Assembly: GCA_963995525.1 (NCBI GenBank) | Contig: OZ023210.1 | Location: 23,699,726 to 23,763,725, forward strand | DNA length: 64,000 bases | Direction of reading: 5' to 3' | Origin: Escarpia spicata | Lineage: Eukaryota; Annelida; Polychaeta; Sabellida; Siboglinidae | Made by a program: the position numbers and the translations under genes | The notes under the pieces: generated by a model | The model's database searches: none | Told to the model about the DNA's origin: nothing | The model's input: the letters and a program-made list of their open reading frames with translations, nothing else | Part shown: piece after piece, positions 44,001 to 58,700 of the stretch | Layout of the letters: each line of letters opens with the position of its first letter | Numbering within the stretch: the stretch's first letter is position 1

Positions 44001-46761
44001 TGTTGATAGTGCGAGTAGCACACTCACTGCAGAGAGTGGGGTTGGCCCCAACTCTCCAAACTCAGAACCACCTTGCCGGTGTAGTAGTTGGTGATAGTGC
44101 GAATAGCACACTAACTGCAGAGAATGGGGTTGGCCCCAACTCTCCAAACTGAGAACCACCTTGCCAGTAAAATAGGTGGTGATAGTGAGAGTAGCACACT
44201 CACTGCAGAGAGTGGGGTTGGCCCCAACTCTCCAACCTCAGAACCACCTTGACAGTACAGTAGGTGGTGATAGTGAGAGTAGCATACTCACTGCAGAGAG
44301 TGGGGTTGGCCCCAACTCTCCAACCTCAGAACCACCTTGACAGTACAGTAGGTGGTGATAGTGAGAGAAGCATACTCACTGCAGAGAGTGGGGTTGGCCC
44401 CAACTCTCCAAACTCAGAACCACCTTACCAGTAAAATAGGTGGTGATAGTGAGAGTAGCACACTCACTGCAGAGAGTGGGGTTGGCCCCAACTCTCCAAC
44501 CTCAGAACCACCTTGACAGTACAGTAGGTGGTGATAGTGAGAGTAGCATACTCACTGCAGAGAGTGGGGTTGGCCCCAACTCTCCAAACTCAGAACCACC
44601 TTACCAGTAAAATAGGTGGTGATAGTGAGAGTAGCACACTCACTGCAGAGAGAGGAGTTGGCCCCAACTCTCCAACCTCAGAACCACCTTGACAGTACAA
44701 TAGGTGGTGAGAGTGAGAGTAGCATACTCACTGCAGAGAGTGGGGTTGGCCCCAACTCTCCAACCTCAGAACCACCTTGACAGTACAATAGGTGGTGATA
44801 GTGAGAGTAGCATACTCACTGCAGAGAGTGGGGTTGGCCCCAACTCTCCAACCTCAGACCCACCTTGCCAGTGCAGTAGGTGGTGATAGTGCGAATAGCA
44901 CACTAACTGCAGAGAATGGGGTTGGCCCCAACTCTCCAACCTCAGAATCACCTTGACAGTGTAATAGGTGGTGATAGTAAGAGTAACACACTCGCTGCAG
45001 CGAATTGGGTTGGACCCAACTATCCAACCTCAGAACCACTTTGACAGTACAATAGGTGGTGATAGTGAGAGTAGCACACTCACTGCAGAGAGTGGGGTTG
45101 GCCCCAACTCTCCAACCTCAGGCCCACCTTGCCAATGCAGTAGGTGATGATAGTGAGAGTAGCACACTCAATGCAGAGAGTGGGGTTGGCCCCAACTCTC
45201 CAACCGCAGAACCATCTTGCCAGTACCATAGGTGGTGATAGTGAGAGTAACACACTCACTGCAGAGAGTGGGGTTGGCCCCAACTCTCCAACCTCAGAAC
45301 CACCTTGACAGTACAGTAGGTGGTGATAGTGCGAATAGCACACTAACTGCAGAGAGTGGGGTTGGCCCCAACTCTCCAAGCTCAGACCCACCTTGCCAGT
45401 GCAGTAGGTGGTGATAGTGCGAATAGCACACTAGCTGCAGAGAATGGGGTTGGCCCCCACTCTCCAACCTCAGAACCACCTTGCCAGTGCAGTAGGTGAA
45501 GATAGTGAGAGTAGCACAATAACTGCAGAGAGTGGGTTTGGCCCCAACTCTCCAACCTCACAACCACCTTGCCAGTGCAGTAGGTGGTGATAATGAGAGT
45601 AGCACACTCACTGCAGAGAATGGGGTTGGTCCCAACTCTCCAACCTCAGAACCACCTTGCCGTTGTAGTAGGTGGTGATAGTGCGAATAGCACACTAACT
45701 GCAGAGAGTGGGGTTGGCCCCAACTCTCCAACCTCAGACCCACCTTGCCAGTGCAGTAGGTGGTGATAGTGCGAATAGCACACTAACAGCAGAGAATGGG
45801 GTTGGCCCCAACTCTCCAACCTCAGAACCACCTTGCCAGTGCAGTAGGTGGTGATAGTGCGAGTGGCACACTCACTGCAGAGAGTGGGGTTGGCCCCAAC
45901 TCTCCAAACTCAGAACCACCTTGCCGGTGTAGTAGTTGGTGATAGTGCGAATAGCACACTAACTGCAGAGAATGGGGTTGGCCCCAACTCTCCAAACTGA
46001 GAACCACCTTGCCAGTAAAATAGGTGGTGATAGTGAGAGTATAGCACACTCACTGCAGAGAGTGGGGTTGGCCCCAACTCTCCCACCTCAGAACCACCTT
46101 GACAGTACAGTAGGTGGTGATAGTGAGAGTAGCATACTCACTGCAGAGAGTGGGGTTGGCCCCAACTCTCCAACCTCAGAACCACCTTGACAGTACAGTA
46201 GGTGGTGATAGTGAGAGTAGCATACTCACTGCAGAGAGTGGGGTTGGCCCCAACTCTCCAAACTCAGAACCACCTTACCAGTAAAATAGGTGGTGATAGT
46301 GAGAGTAGCACACTCACTGCAGAGAGTGGGGTTGGCCCCAACTCTCCAACCTCAGAACCACCTTGACAGTACAGTAGGTGGTGATAGTGAGAGTAGCACA
46401 CTCACTGCAGAGAATGGGGTTAGTCCCAACTCTCCAACCTCAGAACCACCTTGCCGGTGTAGTAGGTGGTGATAGTGCGAATAGCACACTAACTACAGAG
46501 AGTGGGGTTGGCCCCAACTCTCCAAGCTCAGACCCACCTTGCCAGTGCAGTAGGTGGTGATAGTGCGAATAGCACACTAGCTGCAGAGAATGGGGTTGGC
46601 CCCCAGTCTCCAACCTCAGAACCACCTTGCCAGTGCAGTAGGTGAAGATAGTGAGAGTAGCACAATAACTGCAGAGAGTGGGTTTGGCCCCAACTCTCCA
46701 ACCTCACAACCACCTTGTCAGTGCAGTAGGTGGTGATAATGAGAGTAGCACACTCACTGCA
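38310..46761. repeat. Higher-order repeat D: 48 monomers, 4226 bp, two copies
   Basis: Copy one is about 38310-42535 and copy two 42536-46761, offset 4226 = 48x88+2. The two extra bases are a TA insertion in GAGAGTATAGCACAC, present in both copies (41815 and 46041). Each copy includes most of the repeat-C pair plus about 17 further monomers, so this is a duplication of an already duplicated block. Confidence 0.9.
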
Positions 46762-47965
46762 GAGAATGGGGTTGGTCCCAACTCTCCAACCTCAGAACCA
46801 CCTTGCCGGTGTAGTAGGTGGTGATAGTGCGAATAGCACACTAACTGCAGAGAGTGGGGTTGGCCCCAACTCTCCAACCTCAGACCCACCTTGCCAGTGC
46901 AGTAGGTGGTGATAGTGCGAATAGCACACTAGCTGCAGAGAATGGGGTTGGCCCCCACTCTCCAACCTCAGAACCACCTTGCCAGTGCAGTAGGTGGTGA
47001 TAGTGAGAGTAGCACACTCACTGCAGAGAGTGGGGTTGGCCCCAACTCTCCAACCTCAGAACTACCTTGCCAGTGCAGTAGGTGGTGATAGTGAGAGTAG
47101 CACACTCACTGCAGAGGGTGGGGTTGGCCCCAACTCTCCAACCTCAGAACCAACTTGCCGGTGTAGTAGGTGTTGATAGTGCGAATAGCACACTAACTGC
47201 AGAAAATGGGGTTGGCCCCCACTCTCCAACCTCAGAACCACCTTGCCAGTGCAGTAGGTGGTGATAGTGAGAGTAGCACACTCACTGCAGAGAGTGGGGT
47301 TGGCCCCAACTCTCCAACCTCAGAACTACCTTGCCAGTGCAGTTGGTGGTGATAGTGAGAGTAGCACACTCACTGCAGAGAGTGAGGTTGGGCCCAACTC
47401 TCCAACCTCAGAACCAACTTGCCGGTGTAGTAGGTGTTGATAGTGCGAATAGCACACTAACTGCAGAGAATGGGGTTGGCCCCAACTCTCCAACCTCAGA
47501 ACCACCTTGCCAGTGCAGTAGGTGGTGATAGTGCGAGTAGCACACTCACTGCAGAGAGTGGGGTTGGCCCCAACTCTCCAAACTCAGAACCACCTTGCCG
47601 GTGTAGTAGTTGGTGATAGTGCGAATAGCACACTAACTGCAGAGAATGGGGTTGGCCCCAACTCTCCAAACTGAGAACCACCTTGCCAGTAAAATAGGTG
47701 GTGATAGTGAGAGTAGCACACTCACTGCAGAGAGTGGGGTTGGCCCCAACTCTCCAACCTCAGAACCACCTTGACAGTACAGTAGGTGGTGATAGTGAGA
47801 GTAGCATACTCACTGCAGATAGTGGGGTTGACCCCAACTCTCCAACCTCAGAACCACCTTGACAGTACAGTAGGTGGTGATAGTGAGAGTAGCATACTCA
47901 CTGCAGAGAGTGGGGTTGGCCCCAACTCTCCAAACTCAGAACCACCTTACCAGTAAAATAGGTGG

Positions 47966-50900
47966 TGATAGTGAGAGTAGCATACTCACTGCAGAGAGTG
48001 GGGTTGGCCCCAACTCTCCAAACTCAGAACCACCTTACCAGTAAAATAGGTGGTGATAGTGAGAGTAGCACACTCACTGCAGAGAGTGGAGTTGGCCCCA
48101 ACTCTCCAACCTCAGAACCACCTTGACAGTACAATAGGTGGTGAGAGTGAGAGTAGCATACTCACTGCAGAGAGTGGGGTTGGCCCCAACTCTCCAACCT
48201 CAGAACCACCTTGACAGTACATTAGGTGGTGATAGTGAGAGTAGCACACTCACTGCAGAGAGTGGGGTTGGCCCCAACTCTCCAACCTCAGACCCACCTT
48301 ACCAGTGCAGTAGGTGGTGATAGTGCGAATAGCACACTAACTGCAGAGAATGGGGTTGGCCCCAACTCTCCAACCTCAGAACCACCTTGACAGTGTAATA
48401 GGTGGTGATAGTAAGAGTAACACACTCGCTGCAGAGAATTGGGTTGGCCCCAACTCTCCAACCTCAGAACCATTTTGACAGTACAATAGGTGGTGATAGT
48501 GAGAATAGCACACTCACTGCAGAGAGTGGGGTTGGCCCCAACTCTCCAACCTCAGACCCACCTTGCCAATGCAGTAGGTGATGATAGTGAGAGTAGCACA
48601 CTCAATGCAGAGAGTGGGGTTGGCCCCAACTCTCCAACCGCAGAACCATCTTGCCAGTACAATAGTTGGTGATTGTGAGAGTAACACACTCACTGCAGAG
48701 AGTGGGGTTGGCCCCAACTCTCCAACCTCAGAACCACCTTGACAGTACAGTAGGTGGTGATAGTGAGAGTAGCACACTCACTGGAGAGAATGGGGTTGGT
48801 CCCAACTCTCCAACCTCAGAACCACCTTGCCGGTGTAGTAGGTGGTGTTAGTGCGAATAGCACAATAACTGCAGAGAGTGGGGTTGGCCCCACCTCTCCA
48901 AGCTCAGACCCACCTTGCCAGTGCAGTAGGTGGTGATAGTGCGAATAGCACACTAGCTGCAGAGAATGGGGTTGGCCCCCACTCTCCAACCTCAGAACCA
49001 CCTTGCCAGTGCAGTAGGTGATGATAGTGAGAGTAGCACAATAACTGCAGAGAGTGGGTTTGGCCCCAACTCTCCAACCTCAGAACCACCTTGCCAGTGC
49101 AGTAGGTGGTGATAATGAGAGTAGCACACTCACTGCAGAGAATGGGGTTGGTCCCAACTCTCCAACCTCAGAACCACCTTGCCGGTGTAGTAGGTGGTGA
49201 TAGTGCGAATAGCACACTAACTACAGAGAGTGGGGTTGGCCCCAACTCTCCAACCTCAGACCCACCTTGCCAGTGCAGTAGGTGGTGATAGTGCGAATAG
49301 CACACTAGCTGCAGAGAATTGGGTTGGCCCCCACTCTCCAACCTCAGAACCACCTTGCCAGTGCAGTAGGTGGTGATAGTGAGAGTAGCACACTCACTGC
49401 AGAGAGTGGGGTTGGCCCCAACTCTCCAACCTCAGAACCACCTTGCCGGTGTAGTAGGTGGTGATAGTGCGAATAGCACACTAGCTGCAGAGAATGGGGT
49501 TGGCCCCAACTCTCCAAACTGAGGACCACCTTGCCAGTAAAATAGGTGGTGATAGTGAGAGTAGCACACTCACTGCAGAGAGTGGGGTTGGCCCCAACTC
49601 TCCAACCTCAGAACCACCTTGACAGTACAGTAGGTGGTGATAGTGAGAGTAGCATACTCACTGCAGAGAGTGGGGTTGGCCCCAACTCTCCAACCTCAGA
49701 ACCACCTTGACAGTACAGTAGGTGGTGATAGTGAGAGTAGCATACTCACTGCAGAGAGTGGGGTTGGCCCCAACTCTCCAAACTCAGAACCACCTTACCA
49801 GTAAAATAGGTGGTGATAGTGAGAGTAGCACACTCACTGCAGAGAGTGGAGTTGGCCCCAACTCTCCAACCTCAGAACCACCTTGACAGTACAATAGGTG
49901 GTGAGAGTGAGAGTAGCATACTCACTGCAGAGAGTGGGGTTGGCCCCAACTCTCCAACCTCAGAACCACCTTGACAGTACAATAGGTGGTGATAGTGAGA
50001 GTAGCACACTCACTGCAGAGAGTGGGGTTGGCCCCAACTCTCCAACCTCAGACCCACCTTGCCAGTGCAGTAGGTGGTGATAGTGCGAATAGCACACTAA
50101 CTGCAGAGAATGGGGTTGGCCCCAACTCTCCAACCTCAGAACCACCTTGACAGTGTAATAGGTGGTGATAGTAAGAGTAACACACTCGCTGCAGAGAATT
50201 GGGTTGGCCCCAACTCTCCAACCTCAGAACCACTTTGACAGTACAATAGGTGGTGATAGTGAGAATAGCACACTCACTGCAGAGAGTGGGGTTGGCCCCA
50301 ACTCTCCAACCTCAGACCCACCTTGCCAATGCAGTAGGTGATGATAGTGAGAGTAGCACACTCAATGCAGAGAGTGGGGTTGGCCCCAACTCTCCAACCG
50401 CAGAACCATCTTGCCAGTACAATAGTTGGTGATTGTGAGAGTAACACACTCACTGCAGAGAGTGGGGTTGGCCCCAACTCTCCAACCTCAGAACCACCTT
50501 GACAGTACAGTAGGTGGTGATAGTGAGAGTAGCACACTCACTGGAGAGAATGGGGTTGGTCCCAACTCTCCAACCTCAGAACCACCTTGCCGGTGTAGTA
50601 GGTGGTGTTAGTGCGAATAGCACAATAACTGCAGAGAGTGGGGTTGGCCCCACCTCTCCAAGCTCAGACCCACCTTGCCAGTGCAGTAGGTGGTGATAGT
50701 GCGAATAGCACACTAGCTGCAGAGAATGGGGTTGGCCCCCACTCTCCAACCTCAGAACCACCTTGCCAGTGCAGTAGGTGATGATAGTGAGAGTAGCACA
50801 ATAACTGCAGAGAGTGGGTTTGGCCCCAACTCTCCAACCTCAGAACCACCTTGCCAGTGCAGTAGGTGGTGATAATGAGAGTAGCACACTCACTGCAGAG

Positions 50901-52140
50901 AATGGGGTTGGTCCCAACTCTCCAACCTCAGAACCACCTTGCCGGTGTAGTAGGTGGTGATAGTGCGAATAGCACACTAACTACAGAGAGTGGGGTTGGC
51001 CCCAACTCTCCAACCTCAGACCCACCTTGCCAGTGCAGTAGGTGGTGATAGTGCGAATAGCACACTAGCTGCAGAGAATTGGGTTGGCCCCCACTCTCCA
51101 ACCTCAGAACCACCTTGCCAGTGCAGTAGGTGGTGATAGTGAGAGTAGCACACTCACTGCAGAGAGTGGGGTTGGCCCCAACTCTCCAACCTCAGAACCA
51201 CCTTACCGGTGTAGTAGGTGGTGATAGTGCGAATAGCACACTAGCTGCAGAGAATGGGGTTGGCCCCAACTCTCCAAACTGAGGACCACCTTGCCAGTAA
51301 AATAGGTGGTGATAGTGAGAGTAGCACACTCACTGCAGAGAGTGGGGTTGGCCCCAACTCTCCAACCTCAGAACCACCTTGACAGTACAGTAGGTGGTGA
51401 TAGTGAGAGTAGCATACTCACTGCAGAGAGTGGGGTTGGCCCCAACTCTCCAACCTCAGAACCACCTTGACAGTACAGTAGGTGGTGATAGTGAGAGTAG
51501 CATACTCACTGCAGAGAGTGGGGTTGGCCCCAACTCTCCAAACTCAGAACCACCTTACCAGTAAAATAGGTGGTGATAGTGAGAGTAGCACACTCACTGC
51601 AGAGAGTGGAGTTGGCCCCAACTCTCCAACCTCAGAACCACCTTGACAGTACAATAGGTGGTGAGAGTGAGAGTAGCATACTCACTGCAGAGAGTGGGGT
51701 TGGCCCCAACTCTCCAACCTCAGAACCACCTTGACAGTACAATAGGTGGTGATAGTGAGAGTAGCACACTCACTGCAGAGAGTGGGGTTGGCCCCAACTC
51801 TCCAACCTCAGACCCACCTTGCCAGTGCAGTAGGTGGTGATAGTGCGAATAGCACACTAACTGCAGAGAATGGGGTTGGCCCCAACTCTCCAACCTCAGA
51901 ACCACCTTGACAGTGTAATAGGTGGTGATAGTAAGAGTAACACACTCGCTGCAGAGAATTGGGTTGGCCCCAACTCTCCAACCTCAGAACCACTTTGACA
52001 GTACAATAGGTGGTGATAGTGAGAGTAGCACACTCACTGCAGAGAGTGGGGTTGGCCCCAACTCTCCAACCTCAGACCCACCTTGCCAATGCAGTAGGTG
52101 ATGATAGTGAGAGTAGCACACTCAATGCAGAGAGTGGGGT
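47966..52140. repeat. Higher-order repeat E: 20 monomers, 1760 bp, about 2.4 copies
   Basis: Copies start near 47966, 49726 and 51486 (partial). Shared marks at +1760: ATAGTTGGTGATTGTGAG (48662/50422), GTGGTGTTAGTGCG (48842/50602), CACTGGAGAGAATGG (48779/50539) and CCCCACCTCTCC (48889/50649). Confidence 0.9.
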
Positions 52141-52425
52141 TGGCCCCAACTCTCCAACCTCAGAACCACCTTGCCGGTGTAGTAGGTGGTGATAGTGCGA
52201 ATAGCACACTAACTGCAGATAATGGGGTTGGCCCCAACTCTCCAAACTGAGAACCACCTTGCCAGTAAAATAGGTGGTGATAGTGAGAGTAGCAAACTAA
52301 CTGCAGAGAGTGGAGTTGGCCCCAACTCTCCAACCTCAGAACCACCTTGACAGTACAGTAGGTGGTGATAGTGAGAGTAGCATACTCACTGCAGAGAGTG
52401 GGGTTGGCCCCAACTCTCCAAACTC

Positions 52426-53765
52426 AGAACCACCTTACCAGTAAAATAGGTGGTGATAGTGAGAGTAGCACACTCACTGCAGAGAGTGGAGTTGGCGCCA
52501 ACTCTCCAACCTCAGAACCACCTTGACAGTACAATAGGTGGTGAGAGTGAGAGTAGCATACTCACTGCAGAGAGTGGGGTTGGCCCCAACTCTCCAACCT
52601 CAGAACCACCTTGACAGTACATTAGGTGGTGATAGTGAGAGTAGCACACTCACTGCAGTGAGTGGGGTTGGCCCCAACTCTCCAACCTCAGACCCACCTT
52701 GCCAGTGCAGTAGGTGGTGATAGTGCGAATAGCACACTAACTGCAGAGAATGGGGTTTGCCCCAACTCTCCAACCTCAGAACCACCTTGACAGTGTAATA
52801 GGTGGTGCTAGTAAGAGTAACACACTCGCTGCAGAGAATTGGGTTGGCCCCAACTCTCCAACCTCAGAACCATTTTGACAGTACAATAGGTGGTGATAGT
52901 GAGAATAGCACACTCACTGCAGAGAGTGGGGTTGGCCCCAACTCTCCAACCTCAGACCCACCTTGCCAATGCAGTAGGTGATGATAGTGAGAGTAGCACA
53001 CTCAATGCAGAGAGTGGGGTTGGCCCCAACTCTCCAACCGCAGAACCATCTTGCCAGTACAGTAGGTGGTGATAGTGAGAGTAGCATACTCACTGCAGAG
53101 AGTGGGGTTGGCCCCAACTCTCCAAACTCAGAACCACCTTACCAGTAAAATAGGTGGTGATAGTGAGAGTAGCACACTCACTGCAGAGAGTGGAGTTGGC
53201 CCCAACTCTCCAACCTCAGAATCACCTTGACAGTACAATAGGTGGTGAGAGTGAGAGTAGCATACTCACTGCAGAGAGTGGGTTTGGCCCCAACTCTCCA
53301 ACCTCAGAACCACCTTGACAGTACATTAGGTGGTGATAGTGAGAGTAGCACACTCACTGCAGAGAGTGGGGTTGGCCCCAACTCTCCAACCTCAGACCCA
53401 CCTTGCCAGTGCAGTAGGTGGTGATAGTGCGAATAGCACACTAACTGCAGAGAATGGGGTTTGCCCCAACTCTCCAACCTCAGAACCACCTTGACAGTGT
53501 AATAGGTGGTGCTAGTAAGAGTAACACACTCGCTGCAGAGAATTGGGTTGGCCCCAACTCTCCAACCTCAGAACCATTTTGACAGTACAATAGGTGGTGA
53601 TAGTGAGAATAGCACACTCACTGCAGAGAGTGGGGTTGGCCCCAACTCTCCAACCTCAGACCCACCTTGCCAATGCAGTAGGTGATGATAGTGAGAGTAG
53701 CACACTCAATGCAGAGAGTGGGGTTGGCCCCAACTCTCCAACCGCAGAACCATCTTGCCAGTACA
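52426..53765. repeat. Higher-order repeat F: 8 monomers, 704 bp, two copies
   Basis: Copies start near 52426 and 53130. Shared marks: AATGGGGTTTGCCCC (52749/53453), GTGGTGCTAGTAAGAG (52803/53507) and AGTACATTAGG (52615/53319). Confidence 0.85.
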
Positions 53766-55759
53766 ATAGTTGGTGATTGTGAGAGTAACACACTCACTGC
53801 AGAGAGTGGGGTTGGCCCCAACTCTCCAACCTCAGAACCACCTTGCCAGTGCAGTAGGTGGTGATAATGAGAGTAGCACACTCACTGCAGAGAATGGGGT
53901 TGGTCCCAACTCTCCAACCTCAGAACCACCTTGCCGGTGTAGTAGGTGGTGATAGTGCGAATAGCACACTAACTACAGAGATTGGGGTTGGCCCCAACTC
54001 TCCAACCTCAGACCCACCTTGCCAGTGCAGTAGGTGGTGATAGTGCGAATAGCACACTAGCTGCAGAGAATTGGGTTGGCCCCCACTCTCCAACCTCAGA
54101 ACCACCTTGCCAGTGCAGTAGGTGGTGATAGTGAGAGTAGCACACTCACTGCAGAGAGTGGGGTTGGCCCCTACTCTCCAACCTCAGAACTACCTTGCCA
54201 GTGCAGTAGGTGGTGATAGTGAGAGTAGCACACTCACTGCAGAGAGTGGGGTTGGCCCCAACTCTCCAACCTCAGAACCACCTTGCCGGTGTAGTAGGTG
54301 GTGATAGTGCGAATAGCACACTAACTGCAGAGAATGGGGTTGGCCCCAACTCTCCAAACTGAGAACCACCTTGCCAGTAAAATAGGTGGTGATAGTGAGA
54401 GTAGCACACTCACTGCAGAGAGTGGGGTTGGCCCCAACTCTCCAACCTCAGAACCACCTTGACAGTACAGTAGGTGGTGATAGTGAGAGTAGCATACTCA
54501 CTGCAGAGAGTGGGGTTGGCCCCAACTCTCCAAACTCAGAACCACCTTACCAGTAAAATAGGTGGTGATAGTGAGAGTAGCACACTCACTGCAGAGAGTG
54601 GAATTGGCCCCAACTCTCCAACCTCAGAACCACCTTCACAGTACAATAGGTGGTGAGAGTGATAGTAGCATACTCACTGCAGAGAGTGGGGTTGGCCCCA
54701 ACTCTCCAACCTCAGAACCACCATGACAGTACAATAGGTGGTGATAGTGAGAGTAGCACACTCACTGCAGAGAGTGGGGTTGGCCCCAACTCTCCAACCT
54801 CAGACCCACCTTGCCAGTGCAGTATGTGGTGATAGTGCGAATAGCACACTAACTGCAGAGAATGGGGTTGGCCCCAACTCTCCAACCTGAGAACCACCTT
54901 GACAGTGTAATAAGTTGTGATAGTAAGAGTAGCACACTCACTGCAGAGAGTGGGGTTGGCCCCAACTCTCCAACCTCAGACCCACCTTGCCAATGCAGTA
55001 GGTGATGATAGTGAGAGTAGCACACTGAATGCAGAAAATGGGGTTGGCCCCCACTCTCCAACCTCAGAACCACCTTGCCAGTGCAGTAGGTGAAGATAGT
55101 GAGAATAGCACAATAACTGCAGAGAGTGGGTTTGGCCCCAACTCTCCAACCTCTGAACCACCTTGCCAGTGCAGTAGGTGGTGATAATGAGAGTAGCACA
55201 CTCACTGCAGAGAATGGGGTTGGTCCCAACACTCCAACCTCAGACCCACCTTGCCAGTGCAGTAGGTGGTGATAGTGCGAATAGCACACTCACTGCAGAG
55301 AGTGGGGTTGGCCCCAACTCTCCAACCTCAGAACCACCTTGCCAGTGCAGTAGGTGGTGATAATGAGAGTAGCACACTCACTGCAGAGAATGGGGTTGGT
55401 CCCAACTCTCCAACCTCAGAACCACCTTGCCGGTGTAGTAGGTGGTGATAGTGCGAATAGCACACTAACTGCAGAGAGTGGGGTTGGCCCCAACTCTCCA
55501 ACCTCAGACCCACCTTGCCAGTGCAGTAGGTGGTGATAGTGCGAATAGCACACTAGCTGCAGAGGATGGGGTTGGCCCCCACTCTCCAACCTCAGAACCA
55601 CCTTGCCAGTGCAGTAGGTGGTGATAATGAGAGTAGCACACTCACTGCAGAGAATGGGGTTGGTCCCAACTCTCCAACCTCAGAACCACCTTGCCGGTGT
55701 AGTAGGTGGTGATAGTGCGAATAGCACACTAGCTGCAGAGAATGGGGTTGGCCCCCACT

Positions 55760-58700
55760 CTCCAACCTCAGAACCACCTTGCCAGTGCAGTAGGTGGTGA
55801 TAGTGAGAGTAGCACACTCATTGCAGAGAGTGGGGTTGGCCCCAACTCTCCAACCTCAGAACTACCTTGCCAGTGCAGTAGGTGGTGATAGTGAGAGTAG
55901 CACACTCATTGCAGAGAGTGGGGTTGGCCCCAACTCTCCAACCTCAGAACCAACTTGCCGGTGTAGTAGGTGTTGATATTGCGAATAGCACACTAAATGC
56001 AGAGAATGGGGTTGGCCCCCACTCTCCAACCTCAGAACCACCTTGCCAGTGCAGTAGGTGGTGATAGTGAGAGTAGCACACTCACTGCAGAGAGTGGGGT
56101 TGGCCCCAACTCTCCAACCTCAGACCCACCTTGCCAGTGCAGTAGGTGGTGATAGTGCGAATAGCCCACTAACTGCAGAGAATGGGGATGGCCCCAACTA
56201 TTCAACCTCAGAACCACCTTGACAGTGTAATAGGTTGTGATAGTAAGAGTAACACACTCGCTGCAGAGAATTGGGTTGGCCCCAACTCTCCAACCTCAGA
56301 TCCACTTTTACAGTACAATAGGTGGTGATAGTGAGAGTAGCACACTCACTGCAGAGAGTGGGGTTGGGCCCATCTCTCCAACCTCAGACCCACCTTGCCA
56401 ATGCAGTAGGTGATGATAGTGAGAGTAGCACACTCAATGCAGAGAGTGGGGTTGGCCTCAACTCTCCAACCTCAGAACCACCTTGCCGGTGTAGTAGGTG
56501 GTGATAGTGTGAATAGCACACTAACTGCAGATAATGGGGTTGGCCCCAACTCTCCAAACTGAGAACCACCTTGCCAGTAAAATAGGTGGTGATAGTGAGA
56601 GTAGCACACTCACTGCAGAGAGTGGGGTTGGCCCCAACTCTCCAACCTCAGAACCACCTTGACAGTACAGTAGGTGGTGATAGTGAGAGTAGCATACTCA
56701 CTGCAGAGAGTGGGGTTGGCCCCAACTCTCCAAACTCAGAACCACCTTACCAGTAAAATAAGTGGTGATAGTGAGAGTAGCACACTCACTGCAGAGAGTG
56801 GAGTTGGCCCCAACTCTCCAACCTCAGAACCACCTTGACAGTACAATAGGTGGTGAGAGTGAGAGTAGCATAATCACTGCAGAGAGTGGGGTTGGCCCCA
56901 ACTCTCCAACCTCAGAACCACCATGACAGTACAATAGGTGGTGATAGTGAGAGTAGCACACTCACTGCAGAGAGTGGGGTTGGCCCCAACTCTCCAACCT
57001 CAGACCCACCTTGCCAGTGCAGTAGGTGGTGATAGTGCGAATAGCACACTAACTGCAGAGAATGTGGTTGGCCCCAACTCTCCAACCTCAGAACCACCTT
57101 GACAGTGTAATAGGTTGTGATAGTAAGAGTAGCACACTCACTGCAGAGAGTGGGGTTGGCCCCAACTCTCCAACCTCAGACCCACCTTACCAGTGCAGTA
57201 GGTGGTGATAGTGCGAATAGCACACTAGCTGCAGAGAATGGGGTTGGCCCCCACTCTCCAACCTCAGAACCACCTTGCCAGTGCAGTAGGTGGTGATAGT
57301 GAGAGTAGCACACTCACTGCAGAGAGTGGGGTTGGCCCCAACTCTCCAACCTCAGAACTATCTTGCCAGTGCAGTAGGTGGTGATAGTGAGAGTAGCACA
57401 CTCATTGCAGAGAGTGGGGTTGGCCCCAACTCTCCAACCTCAGAACCAACTTGCCGGTGTAGTAGGTGTTGATAGTGCGAATAGCACACTAACTGCAGAG
57501 AATGGGGTTGGCCCCCACTCTCCAACCTCAGAACCACCTTGCCAGTGCAGTAGGTGGTGATAGTGAGAGTAGCACACTCACTGCAGAGAGTGGGGTTGGC
57601 CCCAACTCTCCAACCTCAGACCCACCTTGCCAGTGCAGTAGGTGGTGATAGTGCGAATAGCACACTAACTGCAGAGAATGGGGATGGCCCCAACTCTCCA
57701 ACCTCAGAACCACCTTGACAGTGTAATAGGTTGTGATAGTAAGAGTAACACACTCGCTGCAGAGAATTGGGTTGGCCCCAACTCTCCAACCTCAGAACCA
57801 CTTTTACAGTACAATAGGTGGTGATAGTGAGAGTAGCACACTCACTGCAGAGAGTGGGGTTGGCCCCAACTCTCCAACCTCAGACCCACCTTGCCAATGC
57901 AGTAGGTGATGATAGTGAGAGTAGCACACTCAATGCAGAGAGTGGGGTTGGCCCCAACTCTCCAACCTCAGAACCACCTTGCCGGTGTAGTAGGTGTTGA
58001 TAGTGTGAATAGCACACTAACTGCAGAGAATGGGGTTGGCCCCAACTCTCCAAACTGAGAACCACCTTGCCAGTAAAATAGGTGGTGATAGTGAGAGTAG
58101 CACACTCACTGCAGAGAGTGGGGTTGGCCCCAACTCTCCAACCTCAGAACCACCTTGACAGTACAGTAGGTGGTGATAGTGAGAGTAGCATACTCACTGC
58201 AGAGAGTGGGGTTGGCCCCAACTCTCCAAACTCAGAACCACCTTACCAGTAAAATAGGTGGTGATAGTGAGAGTAGCACACTCACTGCAGAGAGTGGAGT
58301 TGGCCCCAACTCTCCAACCTCAGAACCACCTTGACAGTACAATAGGTGGTGAGAGTGAGAGTAGCATAATCACTGCAGAGAGTGGGGTTGGCCCCAACTC
58401 TCCAACCTCAGAACCACCTTGACAGTACAATAGGTGGTGATAGTGAGAGTAGCATACTCACTACAGAGAGTGGGGTTGGCCCCAACTCTCCAACCTCAGA
58501 ACCACCATGACAGTACAATAGGTGGTGATAGTGAGAGTAGCACACTCACTGCAGAGAGTGGGGTTGGCCCCAACTCTCCAACCTAAGACCCACCTTGCCA
58601 GTGCAGTAGGTGGTGATAGTGCGAATAGCACACTAACTGCAGAGAATGTGGTTGGCCCCAACTCTCCAACCTCAGAACCACCATGACAGTGTAATAGGTT

